Part shown: positions 1-6,846 of the stretch, piece by piece | Layout: the number at the start of each line of letters is the position of its first letter | How positions within the stretch are numbered: position 1 is the stretch's first letter | DNA from: Tidjanibacter sp. | GTDB taxonomy: Bacteria; Bacteroidota; Bacteroidia; Bacteroidales; Rikenellaceae | DNA: 16,990 nucleotides | Direction: 5' to 3' | Assembly: GCA_017630115.1 (NCBI GenBank) | Contig: JAGBVY010000032.1 | Span: forward strand, 1 to 16,990 | Made by a program: the position numbers and the translations under genes | The notes under the pieces: model-generated | Databases searched by the model: none | Told to the model about the DNA's origin: nothing | Seen by the model: only the letters and a program-made list of their open reading frames with translations

Positions 1-40
1 AACCTTGTTTGCTATTGTGGTTTGTCTGATGGCAATCTAA
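1..40 (+). CDS. atpE: ATP synthase F0 subunit c, C-terminal end (partial)
   Basis: Only the last 12 codons and the TAA stop (38-40) are inside the window, in the frame starting at base 2. They read TLFAIVVCLMAI. This closely resembles the end of Bacteroidales subunit c, where the second membrane helix finishes with a sequence like SLFALVVCLLAL. Subunit c forms the proton-carrying rotor ring of the F0 sector. The position directly before atpF agrees with the family gene order. The call rests on 12 residues plus synteny, so it is good but not certain. Confidence 0.72.
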   Translation, partial: TLFAIVVCLMAI

Positions 41-73
41 TCCCCCTGAGAGGGATGCACATTGTTGGCACGA

Positions 74-95
74 GAGGGGGAGTAAAGACCCCCTC
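74..95 (+). promoter_or_regulatory. Intercistronic stem-loop between atpE and atpF
   Basis: GAGGGGG (74-80) and CCCCCTC (89-95) form a perfect 7-bp GC-rich stem with an 8-base loop. No T run follows, so it does not look like an intrinsic terminator. A stable stem just downstream of atpE could protect the upstream message, or trim expression of the downstream genes, since the c ring needs many more copies than b, delta or gamma. The stem is seen in the sequence; the role is inferred. Confidence 0.5.
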
Positions 96-141
96 CCAGA
101 GGCCGACAAACGTTTGACAACAAACTAAAAAAGAGGAAGTT

Positions 142-663
142 ATGTCGCTACTAACACCCGAATTGGGACTACTCTTTTGGATGCTCTTGTCGTTCTTGCT
201 GGTTTTTGGTGCGCTGGCCAAGTTTGGCTTCCCCATCATTACCGGTATGGTCGATAAGCGCCGTGAGCACATCCAAGAGGCGCTCCGCGAGGCCGACAAG
301 GCTCGACTGAGAATCGAGGGCGTGGAGGACGAGGCTCGCAAGATTATGGATGAAGCCACAAGACGCTCGGGCGAAATGCTCGCAGCGGCTACGAGCAATA
401 GTCAGAAGATTGTGGAGAGTGCGCGCGAGAAGGCTGAGGCCGACGCAGCGGCACGCATAGAGGCGGCACGCAAACAAATCGAGATAGAGAAACAGAAAGC
501 CCTCGGCGATATGCGAGCAACGGTTGCTTTGCTGTCGGTTGAGGTGGCCGAGAAGGTTATCAGGGCCAAGCTCGATATGTCCGACGGGAGCGATGGGGGG
601 CTTGTTGGCCGACTCGTAGATGAGGCCGAGAGGGGTGTTGGTGACTCCTCGAAGGTGGAATAG
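142..663 (+). CDS. atpF: ATP synthase F0 subunit b
   Basis: This 173-residue protein is the peripheral-stalk subunit that holds the F1 head to the membrane part of ATP synthase. One hydrophobic N-terminal helix (about residues 9-30, with LLFWMLLSFLLVFGALAKFG) is followed by KRREHI at 39-44. A long charged, Ala/Glu/Lys-rich helix runs to about residue 150, as expected for the dimerising coiled coil of b. Its length is close to the family norm of about 165, with a slightly longer tail (SDGSDGG onward). The ATG at 142 follows a good AGGAAG ribosome site at about 134-139. It lies between atpE and atpH in the operon, with an 80-base gap before atpH, wider than the other gaps here. Confidence 0.95.
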   Translation: MSLLTPELGLLFWMLLSFLLVFGALAKFGFPIITGMVDKRREHIQEALREADKARLRIEGVEDEARKIMDEATRRSGEMLAAATSNSQKIVESAREKAEADAAARIEAARKQIEIEKQKALGDMRATVALLSVEVAEKVIRAKLDMSDGSDGGLVGRLVDEAERGVGDSSKVE

Positions 664-743
664 CGGGCCTCCTATGTGGGGCACAAGATGGGGCTGTTTC
701 GACAAGACGACAGTAAGATTAAACAACACACATTGAGCGATTT

Positions 744-1307
744 ATGAACGAGAGCCTGCTGGCACGACGCTATGCCAAAGCACTTTTGTCCTACGCCACC
801 GAGGTGGGCGAGGCGGGGGTGCTATATCCGATTATGGATAGGCTGTGGCGCGAGTTGCGCCCTGAGCCGAGTGTGAGGGAGGTGGTTTCCAACCCAACTC
901 TCTCGGGTGAGCAGAGGGCTGCCTATGTGGTGGCTCTGGCAGGGGGAGGTGCAGAGAGTGTGCCCGAGTCGCTCAGGAGGTTTGTCGATTTGGTTTTTGC
1001 CCACCGCCGCCAATCGCTTTTGGGGGCTATGGGGCGTGCCTATGTTGAGCTCTACCGCAAAGCTTGCAACATAACCCACGCACAACTAATCACCGCTACC
1101 GAGATTGATTCCTCCACCCGAAGTCAGATAGAGAGGCTTGTGGCAGAGGAGTTTGGCGGCACGGTGGAGCTTGTGGTGGAGATTGATAGAGAGATTATTG
1201 GTGGCTTTCTGCTCAGGGTGGGCGGACGCCTTATGGATGGCTCGGTCAAAGGGCAACTCGAACGCATACGCCAGCAGTTTATCACCAAGAATAGAAGTAT
1301 AGTATAA
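744..1307 (+). CDS. atpH: ATP synthase F1 subunit delta
   Basis: This 187-residue delta/OSCP subunit connects the top of the alpha-beta hexamer to the b stalk. The N-terminus (LLARRYAKALLSYA) is the typical first helix. The C-terminal part (FGGTVELVVEIDREIIGG, then LRVGGRLMDGSVKGQL) is the conserved delta signature region with the usual DxxIIGG-like turn. Length is normal. The start at 744 is supported by the N-terminal motif; the Shine-Dalgarno is weak. A 19-codon reading frame (688-747) ends on this ATG in an ATGA overlap, which could couple translation. atpA follows 21 bases after the stop. Confidence 0.95.
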   Translation: MNESLLARRYAKALLSYATEVGEAGVLYPIMDRLWRELRPEPSVREVVSNPTLSGEQRAAYVVALAGGGAESVPESLRRFVDLVFAHRRQSLLGAMGRAYVELYRKACNITHAQLITATEIDSSTRSQIERLVAEEFGGTVELVVEIDREIIGGFLLRVGGRLMDGSVKGQLERIRQQFITKNRSIV

Positions 1308-1328
1308 AATAATAACAGATAAAGGATT

Positions 1329-2921
1329 ATGGCAGAGATAAGACCCGCAGAGGTGTCTGAGGTGCTCCGAGCGCAACTTGCAGGAGTGGACACCACGCTC
1401 AAATTTCAGGAGGAGGGCACCGTGCTCCAAGTGAGCGACGGTGTGGCCCGCATCTATGGCCTCGACAGCGCCGAGGCGGGCGAGTTGTTGGAGTTTGAGG
1501 GGGGAGTTAGTGGTGTGGTTATGAACCTCGAAGAGGACAATGTAGGCGCAGTGTTGCTGGGCTCTACCGAGCACGTCAAAGAGGGTTATAGCGTCAGGCG
1601 CACCCACCGCATTGCTTCGTTGGAGGTGGGCGACCAGATGGTCGGCAGGGTAATCAACCCTCTGGGCGAACCACTCGACGGCAGGGGCGACATCTTGGGC
1701 GAGAAGTTTGAGATGCCTTTGGAGCGTAAAGCTCCCGGTGTGGTCTTCCGCCAGCCGGTGAGCGAGCCTTTGCAGACGGGTTTGAAGGCGGTCGATGCTA
1801 TGATTCCCATTGGTCGTGGCCAGAGGGAGCTTATCATTGGCGATAGGCAGACGGGCAAGACAGCCATTGCCATCGACACCATCATCAACCAGAGGGCCGA
1901 ATATCTCAGGGGTGAGCCTGTCTATTGTATCTATGTTGCTGTGGGCCAGAAGGGTTCTACGGTGGCAACCATTGTTAATACTCTGCGCGAGAGGGGAGCT
2001 ATGGACTACACAATTGTGGTTGCAGCCACAGCCTCCGATCCCGCCGCTATGCAATACTATGCCCCATTTGCGGGTGCGGCCATAGGCGAGTACTTCCGTG
2101 ATACGGGTCGCCACGCTCTGGTGGTCTATGACGACCTCTCGAAGCAGGCGGTGGCCTACCGCGAGGTGTCGCTCATCTTGCGTCGTCCTTCGGGTAGGGA
2201 GGCCTACCCGGGCGATATTTTCTACCTCCACTCTCGCTTGTTGGAGAGGGCTGCGAAGATTATCTCGCGCACCGAGGTGGCCGAGAAGATGAACGACCTG
2301 CCCGCATCGTTGATTGGCAGGGTTAGGGGAGGTGGCTCGCTTACAGCTCTGCCCATTATTGAGACGCAGGCGGGCGACGTGTCGGCCTACATCCCAACCA
2401 ACGTAATCTCCATTACGGATGGTCAGATTTTCTTGGCGAGCGACTTGTTCAATCAGGGTATCCGTCCTGCTATCAATGTCGGCATTTCGGTGTCGAGGGT
2501 GGGTGGCAATGCCCAGATTAAGTCGATGAAGAAGGTGGCCGGAACGCTCAAAATAGACCAAGCACAATATCGTGAGTTGGAGGCATTTACGAAATTTGGC
2601 GGCGACCTCGATCCCGTTACAGCCTATGTGATTGACAAGGGCAAGAAGAACACCCGCCTACTGATTCAGCCCCAGTATGCACCTATGCCCGTCGAGGAGC
2701 AGATTGCGGTGCTCTATTGCGGTGTGAATGGTCTTTTGAAGGATTTGGATGTGGCGGATGTGAGTGGCTTTGAGAGGGCTTTTTTGGATGTTCTGCGTGG
2801 TGCTCACCGCGACGATGTGCTCTCGCCGCTGGCCGCAGGCAAGATTGACGACCAGGTGGCTGAGACAATCAAAGAGGTGGCTAAGGGTGTGCTCCAAGCA
2901 CTCCAACAAAACCAACAATAG
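1329..2921 (+). CDS. atpA: ATP synthase F1 subunit alpha
   Basis: This 530-residue non-catalytic nucleotide-binding subunit forms the F1 hexamer with beta. The N-terminal beta-barrel contains VLQVSDGVARIYGL (about 32-45). The Walker A loop GDRQTGKT is at residues 171-178, and the Walker B region is the later VVYDDLSKQAVAYRE. The alpha/beta family signature PAINVGISVSRVGG carries the arginine that reaches the neighbouring catalytic site. The C-terminal helical domain ends in a Gln/Asn-rich tail. Length is slightly above the usual 500-527. The start ATG is preceded by AAAGGA (1321-1326). No key residue appears to be missing. The beta and epsilon genes are not in the window; in Bacteroidales they normally lie upstream in the same cluster. 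Confidence 0.98.
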   Translation: MAEIRPAEVSEVLRAQLAGVDTTLKFQEEGTVLQVSDGVARIYGLDSAEAGELLEFEGGVSGVVMNLEEDNVGAVLLGSTEHVKEGYSVRRTHRIASLEVGDQMVGRVINPLGEPLDGRGDILGEKFEMPLERKAPGVVFRQPVSEPLQTGLKAVDAMIPIGRGQRELIIGDRQTGKTAIAIDTIINQRAEYLRGEPVYCIYVAVGQKGSTVATIVNTLRERGAMDYTIVVAATASDPAAMQYYAPFAGAAIGEYFRDTGRHALVVYDDLSKQAVAYREVSLILRRPSGREAYPGDIFYLHSRLLERAAKIISRTEVAEKMNDLPASLIGRVRGGGSLTALPIIETQAGDVSAYIPTNVISITDGQIFLASDLFNQGIRPAINVGISVSRVGGNAQIKSMKKVAGTLKIDQAQYRELEAFTKFGGDLDPVTAYVIDKGKKNTRLLIQPQYAPMPVEEQIAVLYCGVNGLLKDLDVADVSGFERAFLDVLRGAHRDDVLSPLAAGKIDDQVAETIKEVAKGVLQALQQNQQ

Positions 2922-2956
2922 AGGGGCTGATTTTACTTAGGATTTAATAGCAAGAA

Positions 2957-3829
2957 GTGGCTTCACTGAAAGAGATAAAGGAACGTATTGCGTCGGTGCG
3001 CTCCACCCGCAAGATTACCTCTGCAATGAAAATGGTTGCGGCGGCAAAGCTCCATCGTGCCCAGCGCGAAATAGGGGCTCTGGTGCCCTATGCCGATGAG
3101 CTTCAATCGATTGTGGCTCACCTTGCTGCGGGTCGGATGGACGAGCCGATTGCCTTGGCCGAGGAGCGAGATGTGTCGCATCTGACGGTGGTGGGATTTG
3201 CGTCGAATACCACTTTTTGCGGTGCTTTCAACAATAATGTGGGGCGCAAGATTGTGGAGATGCTTGGCTCGGAGGAGTATGCCGAGTTGGGGGCTGAGTC
3301 GCGCCACATACTCTCTATGGGTCGCCAACTTTCGGTTGATTTGGTGCGCCAAAAACTCCAACACGAGTGTGGCGACGAACACTTGGCCGAAAAGCCCAAC
3401 TACTTGGCTTATAGGACTATGGCCGACGGACTTATGAAGAGTTATGCCGAGGGCCATACGGACAGAGTTGTCTTGGTCTATCATAAGTTCCTCTCGCCCG
3501 GAGTGCAGCGCTTGGTGTGCGAGAAGTTGTTGCCCATTGAGCTTCCGAAGGCCGACGAGGCTGAGTTGAGCGGGGTGGATTACATCCTCGAACCTTCGCG
3601 CAAGGAGCTGATAGAGAGCATTGTACCCCGTCAGGTGGCGCTCAAACTGTTTACTGCGGCACTCTCTTCGGTTGCCTCCGAACACGCCGCCCGAATGATT
3701 GCTATGCAGGCTGCCACCGACAATGCCGACGAACTGGCTGCATCTCTCTCGCTCGAATATAACAAGCAGCGCCAACAAGCCATCACCACCGAGCTGCTCG
3801 ATATGATGGGAGGCAAGCGAGAATCCTGA
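2957..3829 (+). CDS. atpG: ATP synthase F1 subunit gamma (GTG start)
   Basis: This 290-residue central-shaft subunit rotates inside the alpha-beta ring. The N-terminus MASLKEIKERIASVRSTRKI runs into TSAMKMVAAAKL, and the C-terminus has ASEHAARMIAMQAATDNA followed by YNKQRQQAITTELLDMMGG; both are the conserved coiled-coil ends of gamma. The start must be the GTG at 2957, because the conserved MASLKEI begins there and no ATG fits. The upstream ribosome site is weak. It follows atpA by 35 bases and closes the operon. A non-ATG start with a poor ribosome site may lower output of this one-per-complex subunit (inference). Confidence 0.96.
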   Translation: MASLKEIKERIASVRSTRKITSAMKMVAAAKLHRAQREIGALVPYADELQSIVAHLAAGRMDEPIALAEERDVSHLTVVGFASNTTFCGAFNNNVGRKIVEMLGSEEYAELGAESRHILSMGRQLSVDLVRQKLQHECGDEHLAEKPNYLAYRTMADGLMKSYAEGHTDRVVLVYHKFLSPGVQRLVCEKLLPIELPKADEAELSGVDYILEPSRKELIESIVPRQVALKLFTAALSSVASEHAARMIAMQAATDNADELAASLSLEYNKQRQQAITTELLDMMGGKRES

Positions 3830-3850
3830 GCGTGTAAAAATGCTCTTTTA
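3828..3850 (+). terminator. Weak candidate terminator after atpG
   Basis: GAGCG (3828-3832) can pair with TGCTC (3841-3845, one G-T pair) and is followed by TTTTA. The stem is only 5 bp and overlaps the atpG stop codon. Termination of the ATP synthase operon here is plausible, since the next gene has its own promoter, but the hairpin is poor evidence on its own. Confidence 0.25.
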
Positions 3851-3929
3851 TGTTCATTATTTCACAACAAAATCTCTGCTCTTTTATTCCTAAAAGTCAG
3901 TAAAATAGGGCTTTATGTTGGTTGGTGTG

Positions 3930-3959
3930 TTTGAGTTTTCGGGAAAATATGTATATTTG
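3930..3959 (+). promoter_or_regulatory. Bacteroidota-type promoter for the AraC-family gene
   Basis: TATATTTG at 3952-3959 matches the Bacteroidota -7 consensus TAnnTTTG. A TTTG at 3930-3933 sits 18 bases upstream, where the -33 element is expected. Transcription would begin around 3966, about 40 bases before the regulator ATG. The surrounding gap (3851-4006) is AT-rich and shows no gene. Confidence 0.6.
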
Positions 3960-4006
3960 CGGCAAAAATGCATATTTTACTCTCATAACACATTTCTTAG
4001 AGCAGA

Positions 4007-4897
4007 ATGAATAGCGACAAACGTCTTGCTAATATCGACTACGCCCACATCGCAAGGGCTCTTGGTTGGCACATTGAATCGGGTTTCCATAGCTTTGATA
4101 CAGAGGAAGATGCCTCATTGAATGAGCAGAATATGGGTCGCGCAATAATGACGCGCGATGCTATGCTGTTGTTGGTGTGCCGAAGGGGCAGTATGGTGCT
4201 TGTGGTGGGTGGCGCGTCCCATACCCTTGTGACAGGCCAGATGTTGTTGCTTTTTGCCGGTACACACTGTCGATTTACCCATATCTCCACAGATTTTAGT
4301 TGTTCGGTGATTATTGGTCGCATCAATTCCGAGGCCTCCACAGAGAGTCTTGTGACCATTTTCCCCCGTGTACGTCAGATGCCGGTTGTGTCGCTTCTCA
4401 AACAGGAGAATGCCACTCTGACAAGCCTGATGAGGTATATTCAAACCACTTCGGTCAATTATCGCAACCCCTCGCGTGCAGAGCTCGACGGTCACATTTT
4501 GTCGATTTTGCGCTGCGAACTGATAGATATTTTCTTGCGTAGAAATTTGGCTGTGAAGGAGGCCACTCAGGACGAGCAGCTTGTTATGCGATTTAGTATG
4601 ATGTTGGCTGTCAAGAGTTTCGAGCATCGCGATGTGGAGTACTATGCTCAGGAGTGTGGCCTGACGGCCAAGTGTTTTGCGGCTAAGGTAAAGCGCATTA
4701 CCGACAAGACTCCATCGGATTTGATTGCCTCGGCGGTGGTTAAAAATGCCAAGCGTTTGCTGCTGAGTACCGACCTTAATAGTACCGAGATTTCCGAGAG
4801 GCTCAACTTCTCTACGCCCTCGTTTTTCTGTCGCTATTTCAAGCGCTATACCGGCCTTTCGCCCCAAGAGTGGAAGAGCCAGAATAGCGATATTTAA
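4007..4897 (+). CDS. AraC/XylS-family transcriptional regulator
   Basis: This is a 296-residue DNA-binding regulator. The C-terminal part (about 195-291) is an AraC double helix-turn-helix: AQECGLTAKCFAAKVKRI, then TPSDLIASAVVKNAKRLL, then STEISERLNFSTPSFFCRYF and KRYTGLSPQEWK, the last being the family signature of the second HTH. The N-terminal part (about 20-130) reads as the small beta-rich sensor domain of these proteins (MLLLVCRRGSMVLVVGG, then GQMLLLFAGTHCRF); its ligand cannot be told. No membrane segment is seen, so it is a cytoplasmic one-component regulator. It has its own promoter and lies directly upstream of the fimbrial genes on the same strand, making that locus the likeliest target (inference from context). 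Paired 21-bp-spaced words just downstream fit an AraC-type operator. Confidence 0.9.
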   Translation: MNSDKRLANIDYAHIARALGWHIESGFHSFDTEEDASLNEQNMGRAIMTRDAMLLLVCRRGSMVLVVGGASHTLVTGQMLLLFAGTHCRFTHISTDFSCSVIIGRINSEASTESLVTIFPRVRQMPVVSLLKQENATLTSLMRYIQTTSVNYRNPSRAELDGHILSILRCELIDIFLRRNLAVKEATQDEQLVMRFSMMLAVKSFEHRDVEYYAQECGLTAKCFAAKVKRITDKTPSDLIASAVVKNAKRLLLSTDLNSTEISERLNFSTPSFFCRYFKRYTGLSPQEWKSQNSDI

Positions 4898-4918
4898 CGC
4901 GTGTTTTGCCGGAAAATA

Positions 4919-5077
4919 GATGTCACGTTTGGTGTGGGCGATGTTCTAATTTTTCGCAACATCGAAGGTGAAAAGTGTTTTTTGGGGAGTAGTTTTGTCG
5001 GTTGCCCCCAAAATCAAACATTCTGATTCTCAGTTTTCACGACAGCAAGATGTTCTAAATGTCTGTTTGGATGTCAC
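4919..5077 (+). repeat. Two pairs of GATGT words with 21-bp spacing (candidate AraC-type operators)
   Basis: GATGTCAC occurs at 4919-4926 and 5070-5077; GATGTTCTAA occurs at 4940-4949 and 5049-5058. Within each pair the GATGT starts are exactly 21 bases apart (4919/4940 and 5049/5070), with the two longer words in swapped order. AraC family proteins commonly bind direct half-sites about two helical turns (21 bp) apart. The tract lies between an AraC-family gene and the fimbrial genes. The words and spacing are seen; the operator role is inferred. Confidence 0.45.
4939..5013 (+). other. Two small inverted repeats in the regulator-fimbria gap
   Basis: CGATGTT (4939-4945) pairs with AACATCG (4958-4964), 7 bp with a 12-base loop. 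TTTTGGGG (4980-4987) pairs with CCCCAAAA (5006-5013), 8 bp with an 18-base loop. Neither is followed by a clear T run, so they are weak as terminators for the AraC-family gene. The rest of 4898-5168 shows no convincing gene. Confidence 0.35.
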
Positions 5078-5089
5078 AAATTTCCGAGC

Positions 5090-5098
5090 GGGGGGGGG
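5090..5098 (+). repeat. Homopolymer run of nine G
   Basis: Nine consecutive G lie in otherwise AT-rich DNA, about 70 bases upstream of the candidate -7 box of the fimbrial operon. Tracts of this length are prone to slipped-strand length change, and such tracts upstream of surface-structure genes can tune transcription in other bacteria. Whether this one varies cannot be seen from a single sequence. Confidence 0.5.
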
Positions 5099-5168
5099 TG
5101 TAAATTCTTTTTTCTGCGAGATTTGTGTAAAAAGGTTTGGTGGGTGTCATCAATCCACAAATAATTGC

Positions 5169-5176
5169 TAACTTTG
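5169..5176 (+). promoter_or_regulatory. Candidate -7 box of the fimbrial operon
   Basis: TAACTTTG matches TAnnTTTG exactly. The nearest upstream TTTG (5136-5139) is 29 bases away, too far for a standard -33 element, so activator help would make sense. Transcription would start around 5183, leaving a leader of about 265 bases before the first fimbrial gene. Confidence 0.45.
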
Positions 5177-5182
5177 TTTTTA

Positions 5183-5450
5183 GTGTGTGTTTTGTACGCA
5201 CATTGCCCGCAAATAGGTCTTGTTTTGAGGTTTGGCAAGGGCATTTATTGTGGCATAAAGAGTGTGATTGTTGCCACGAAAACGTTTAGGTTGAATGAGA
5301 ATTGAGAGTGTAAGAAAATTCCCTATGCAGGGAATCATAAATGTCGCGCGCGTGTATATGCGTAGGCGCACAATAGGTTGGCGATAAGGAACAGTTTCTT
5401 GTCGTTCAGCCTCTTTTTTTGCACCCTAAGCTAGAAGCCAAAAGATAGTG
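5183..5450 (+). promoter_or_regulatory. Long structured leader before the DUF3575 gene
   Basis: No supported gene lies here. GTGGCA (5250-5255) can pair with TGCCAC (5272-5277), while GGCAA (5234-5238) could instead pair with TTGCC (5271-5275), giving two mutually exclusive stems. A perfect 7-bp hairpin, ATTCCCT (5318-5324) with AGGGAAT (5329-5335) around ATGC, follows. A T run (5414-5420) lies about 30 bases before the start codon. The region may regulate fimbrial expression after initiation, but no known riboswitch is recognised. Confidence 0.35.
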
Positions 5451-6791
5451 ATGAAAAGATTGATGATGATACTTGCAGCAGTGGTTATGGCAGCCACTTC
5501 GCTTCTCGCCCAAGAGAGGGCCGAGAGGAGCGAGGTTGTGGTCTATTACCGCTACGACAAGTACACCCTTGACCACCGCTATCTGACCAACCCCGAGGCT
5601 TTTGCTACTCTCGACAGCCTCTTCCTCAACCACGCCCACGCCATCGACTCCATCGACATTGTGGCCTACGCCTCGCCTGAGGGTCGCACCGCCTACAACC
5701 AGTGGCTCTCCTCGAAACGTGCGCGCAGTATGAAGGGCTTTCTTACGGTGAAATACCCCAAGGTGGACTTTTCCAACCTTACGACCCACGCATTGGGTGA
5801 GGATTTCGATGGCCTGATTAGGATGGTTGAGGCCGACAAGAATGTCCCCTACCAGAAACAGGTTTTGAAGGTGTTGCGTCAGCAGAATAAGAGCGCCGAC
5901 AACCGTATGAAGGAGCTCTACAAACTCCGTGGTGGCACCCCCTATCGCTACATCCGCAAGCACATCCTGCCTTGGTTGCGTACTGCAACTACCTGCATAA
6001 TCTACTACAACCCCGCCGCATTGGATGCCAAAGAGGTGATTGGTCGCATCGTCGAGCAGCCTATTGGCACACAACTTAGTGGGGTGGGTGCGGGTAGTAT
6101 CCTGACGAGTCGCGCTATGGCCAACTACTTGGCTACCTCGCAATGGCCCGAGCCTACCGAGGAGCAACTCGGCAAGACCGAGGAACCCAAGGAGCAGGAG
6201 CAGTCCGAAGAGGCTGAGGGTAGGAACTACTTGGTTGCGGCCAAGACCAACCTTCTTTTCGATATGGTAGGCGCGCTGAATGTTGAGGCTGAGTTGCCGA
6301 TTGGCAATCGCTACTCGGTAAACGCCTCGTGGACCTTCCCTTGGTATCTCGACCGCGAGTGGGATTGGTGCTACCAGTTGCTCTGGGGCGACGTTGAGGG
6401 TCGCTACTGGCTTGGTGAGCGCACTCGTAGCAACAGACTTTTGGGTCACTTCGTGGGCCTTTATGCCGGCGGCGGTCTTTACGACTTCCAGTTTAGGAGT
6501 GCCGACGGCTACCAGGGAGAGTTCTTCTTGGCTGCGGGTGTGAGCTATGGCTATTCGATGAAGCTTGGCAGCCGATGGAGAATGGAGTTTGAGTTTGGCT
6601 TGGGCTACCTCCAAAGTCAGTATCGCCACTACTTCCACATCACCGAGCCCGATGGTACCGAAAAACTCATCCGCGATAGGGTGAGTGGTAAGTTTGGCTA
6701 TTGGGGCCCCACCAAGGCTAAGGTGTCGCTGGTGTTGCCCTTGGAGTGGGGAAGTGGTAAGAGCCGCGGGGCCGACTCGCTTGGTGACTAA
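5451..6791 (+). CDS. DUF3575 outer-membrane protein with N-terminal OmpA-like domain
   Basis: This is a 446-residue exported protein. The chosen start is ATG 5451; a GTG directly before it (5448) would add one residue. Residues 1-20 (RLMMILAAVVMAATSLLA) form a type I signal peptide with probable cleavage before QE. Residues about 28-145 look OmpA-like: VVYYRYDKYTLD, then YASPEGRTAYNQWLSSKRAR (73-92), which resembles the peptidoglycan-binding pattern with Asn, LS and RA. An acidic linker (about 234-257, PEPTEEQLGKTEEPKEQEQS) leads to a C-terminal region (258-433) with alternating aromatic strands (KTNLLFDMVGALNVEAELPI, FVGLYAGGGLYDFQF, VSYGYSMKLG) recognised as DUF3575, a predicted beta-barrel. 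Genes of this type commonly precede fimbrillin genes in Bacteroidales. It probably sits in the outer membrane and touches the cell wall; the exact role in fimbria assembly is not known. Confidence 0.82.
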   Translation: MKRLMMILAAVVMAATSLLAQERAERSEVVVYYRYDKYTLDHRYLTNPEAFATLDSLFLNHAHAIDSIDIVAYASPEGRTAYNQWLSSKRARSMKGFLTVKYPKVDFSNLTTHALGEDFDGLIRMVEADKNVPYQKQVLKVLRQQNKSADNRMKELYKLRGGTPYRYIRKHILPWLRTATTCIIYYNPAALDAKEVIGRIVEQPIGTQLSGVGAGSILTSRAMANYLATSQWPEPTEEQLGKTEEPKEQEQSEEAEGRNYLVAAKTNLLFDMVGALNVEAELPIGNRYSVNASWTFPWYLDREWDWCYQLLWGDVEGRYWLGERTRSNRLLGHFVGLYAGGGLYDFQFRSADGYQGEFFLAAGVSYGYSMKLGSRWRMEFEFGLGYLQSQYRHYFHITEPDGTEKLIRDRVSGKFGYWGPTKAKVSLVLPLEWGSGKSRGADSLGD

Positions 6792-6846
6792 GTTTTTTCG
6801 GTTGCTGGCGACCAAAAGATAAGAAGAGAATAACGAACAGAGATAG

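Noticed and set aside
1086..2567. 493-codon open frame on the minus strand opposite atpA
   Set aside because: It lies fully against a conserved ATP synthase gene and its translation has no recognisable domain; a composition shadow.
4968..5171. 67-codon frame in the regulator-fimbria gap
   Set aside because: GTG start without a ribosome site, crosses the G9 tract, and no recognisable features; probably chance.
4898..5447. Possible invertible promoter, as known for Bacteroides surface loci
   Set aside because: I found no long inverted repeats flanking the -7 box; the repeated words there are direct, and no invertase gene is in the window.
5406..6815. 469-codon open frame on the minus strand opposite the DUF3575 gene
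   Set aside because: The + strand frame has a signal peptide and family motifs; the antisense frame has none.
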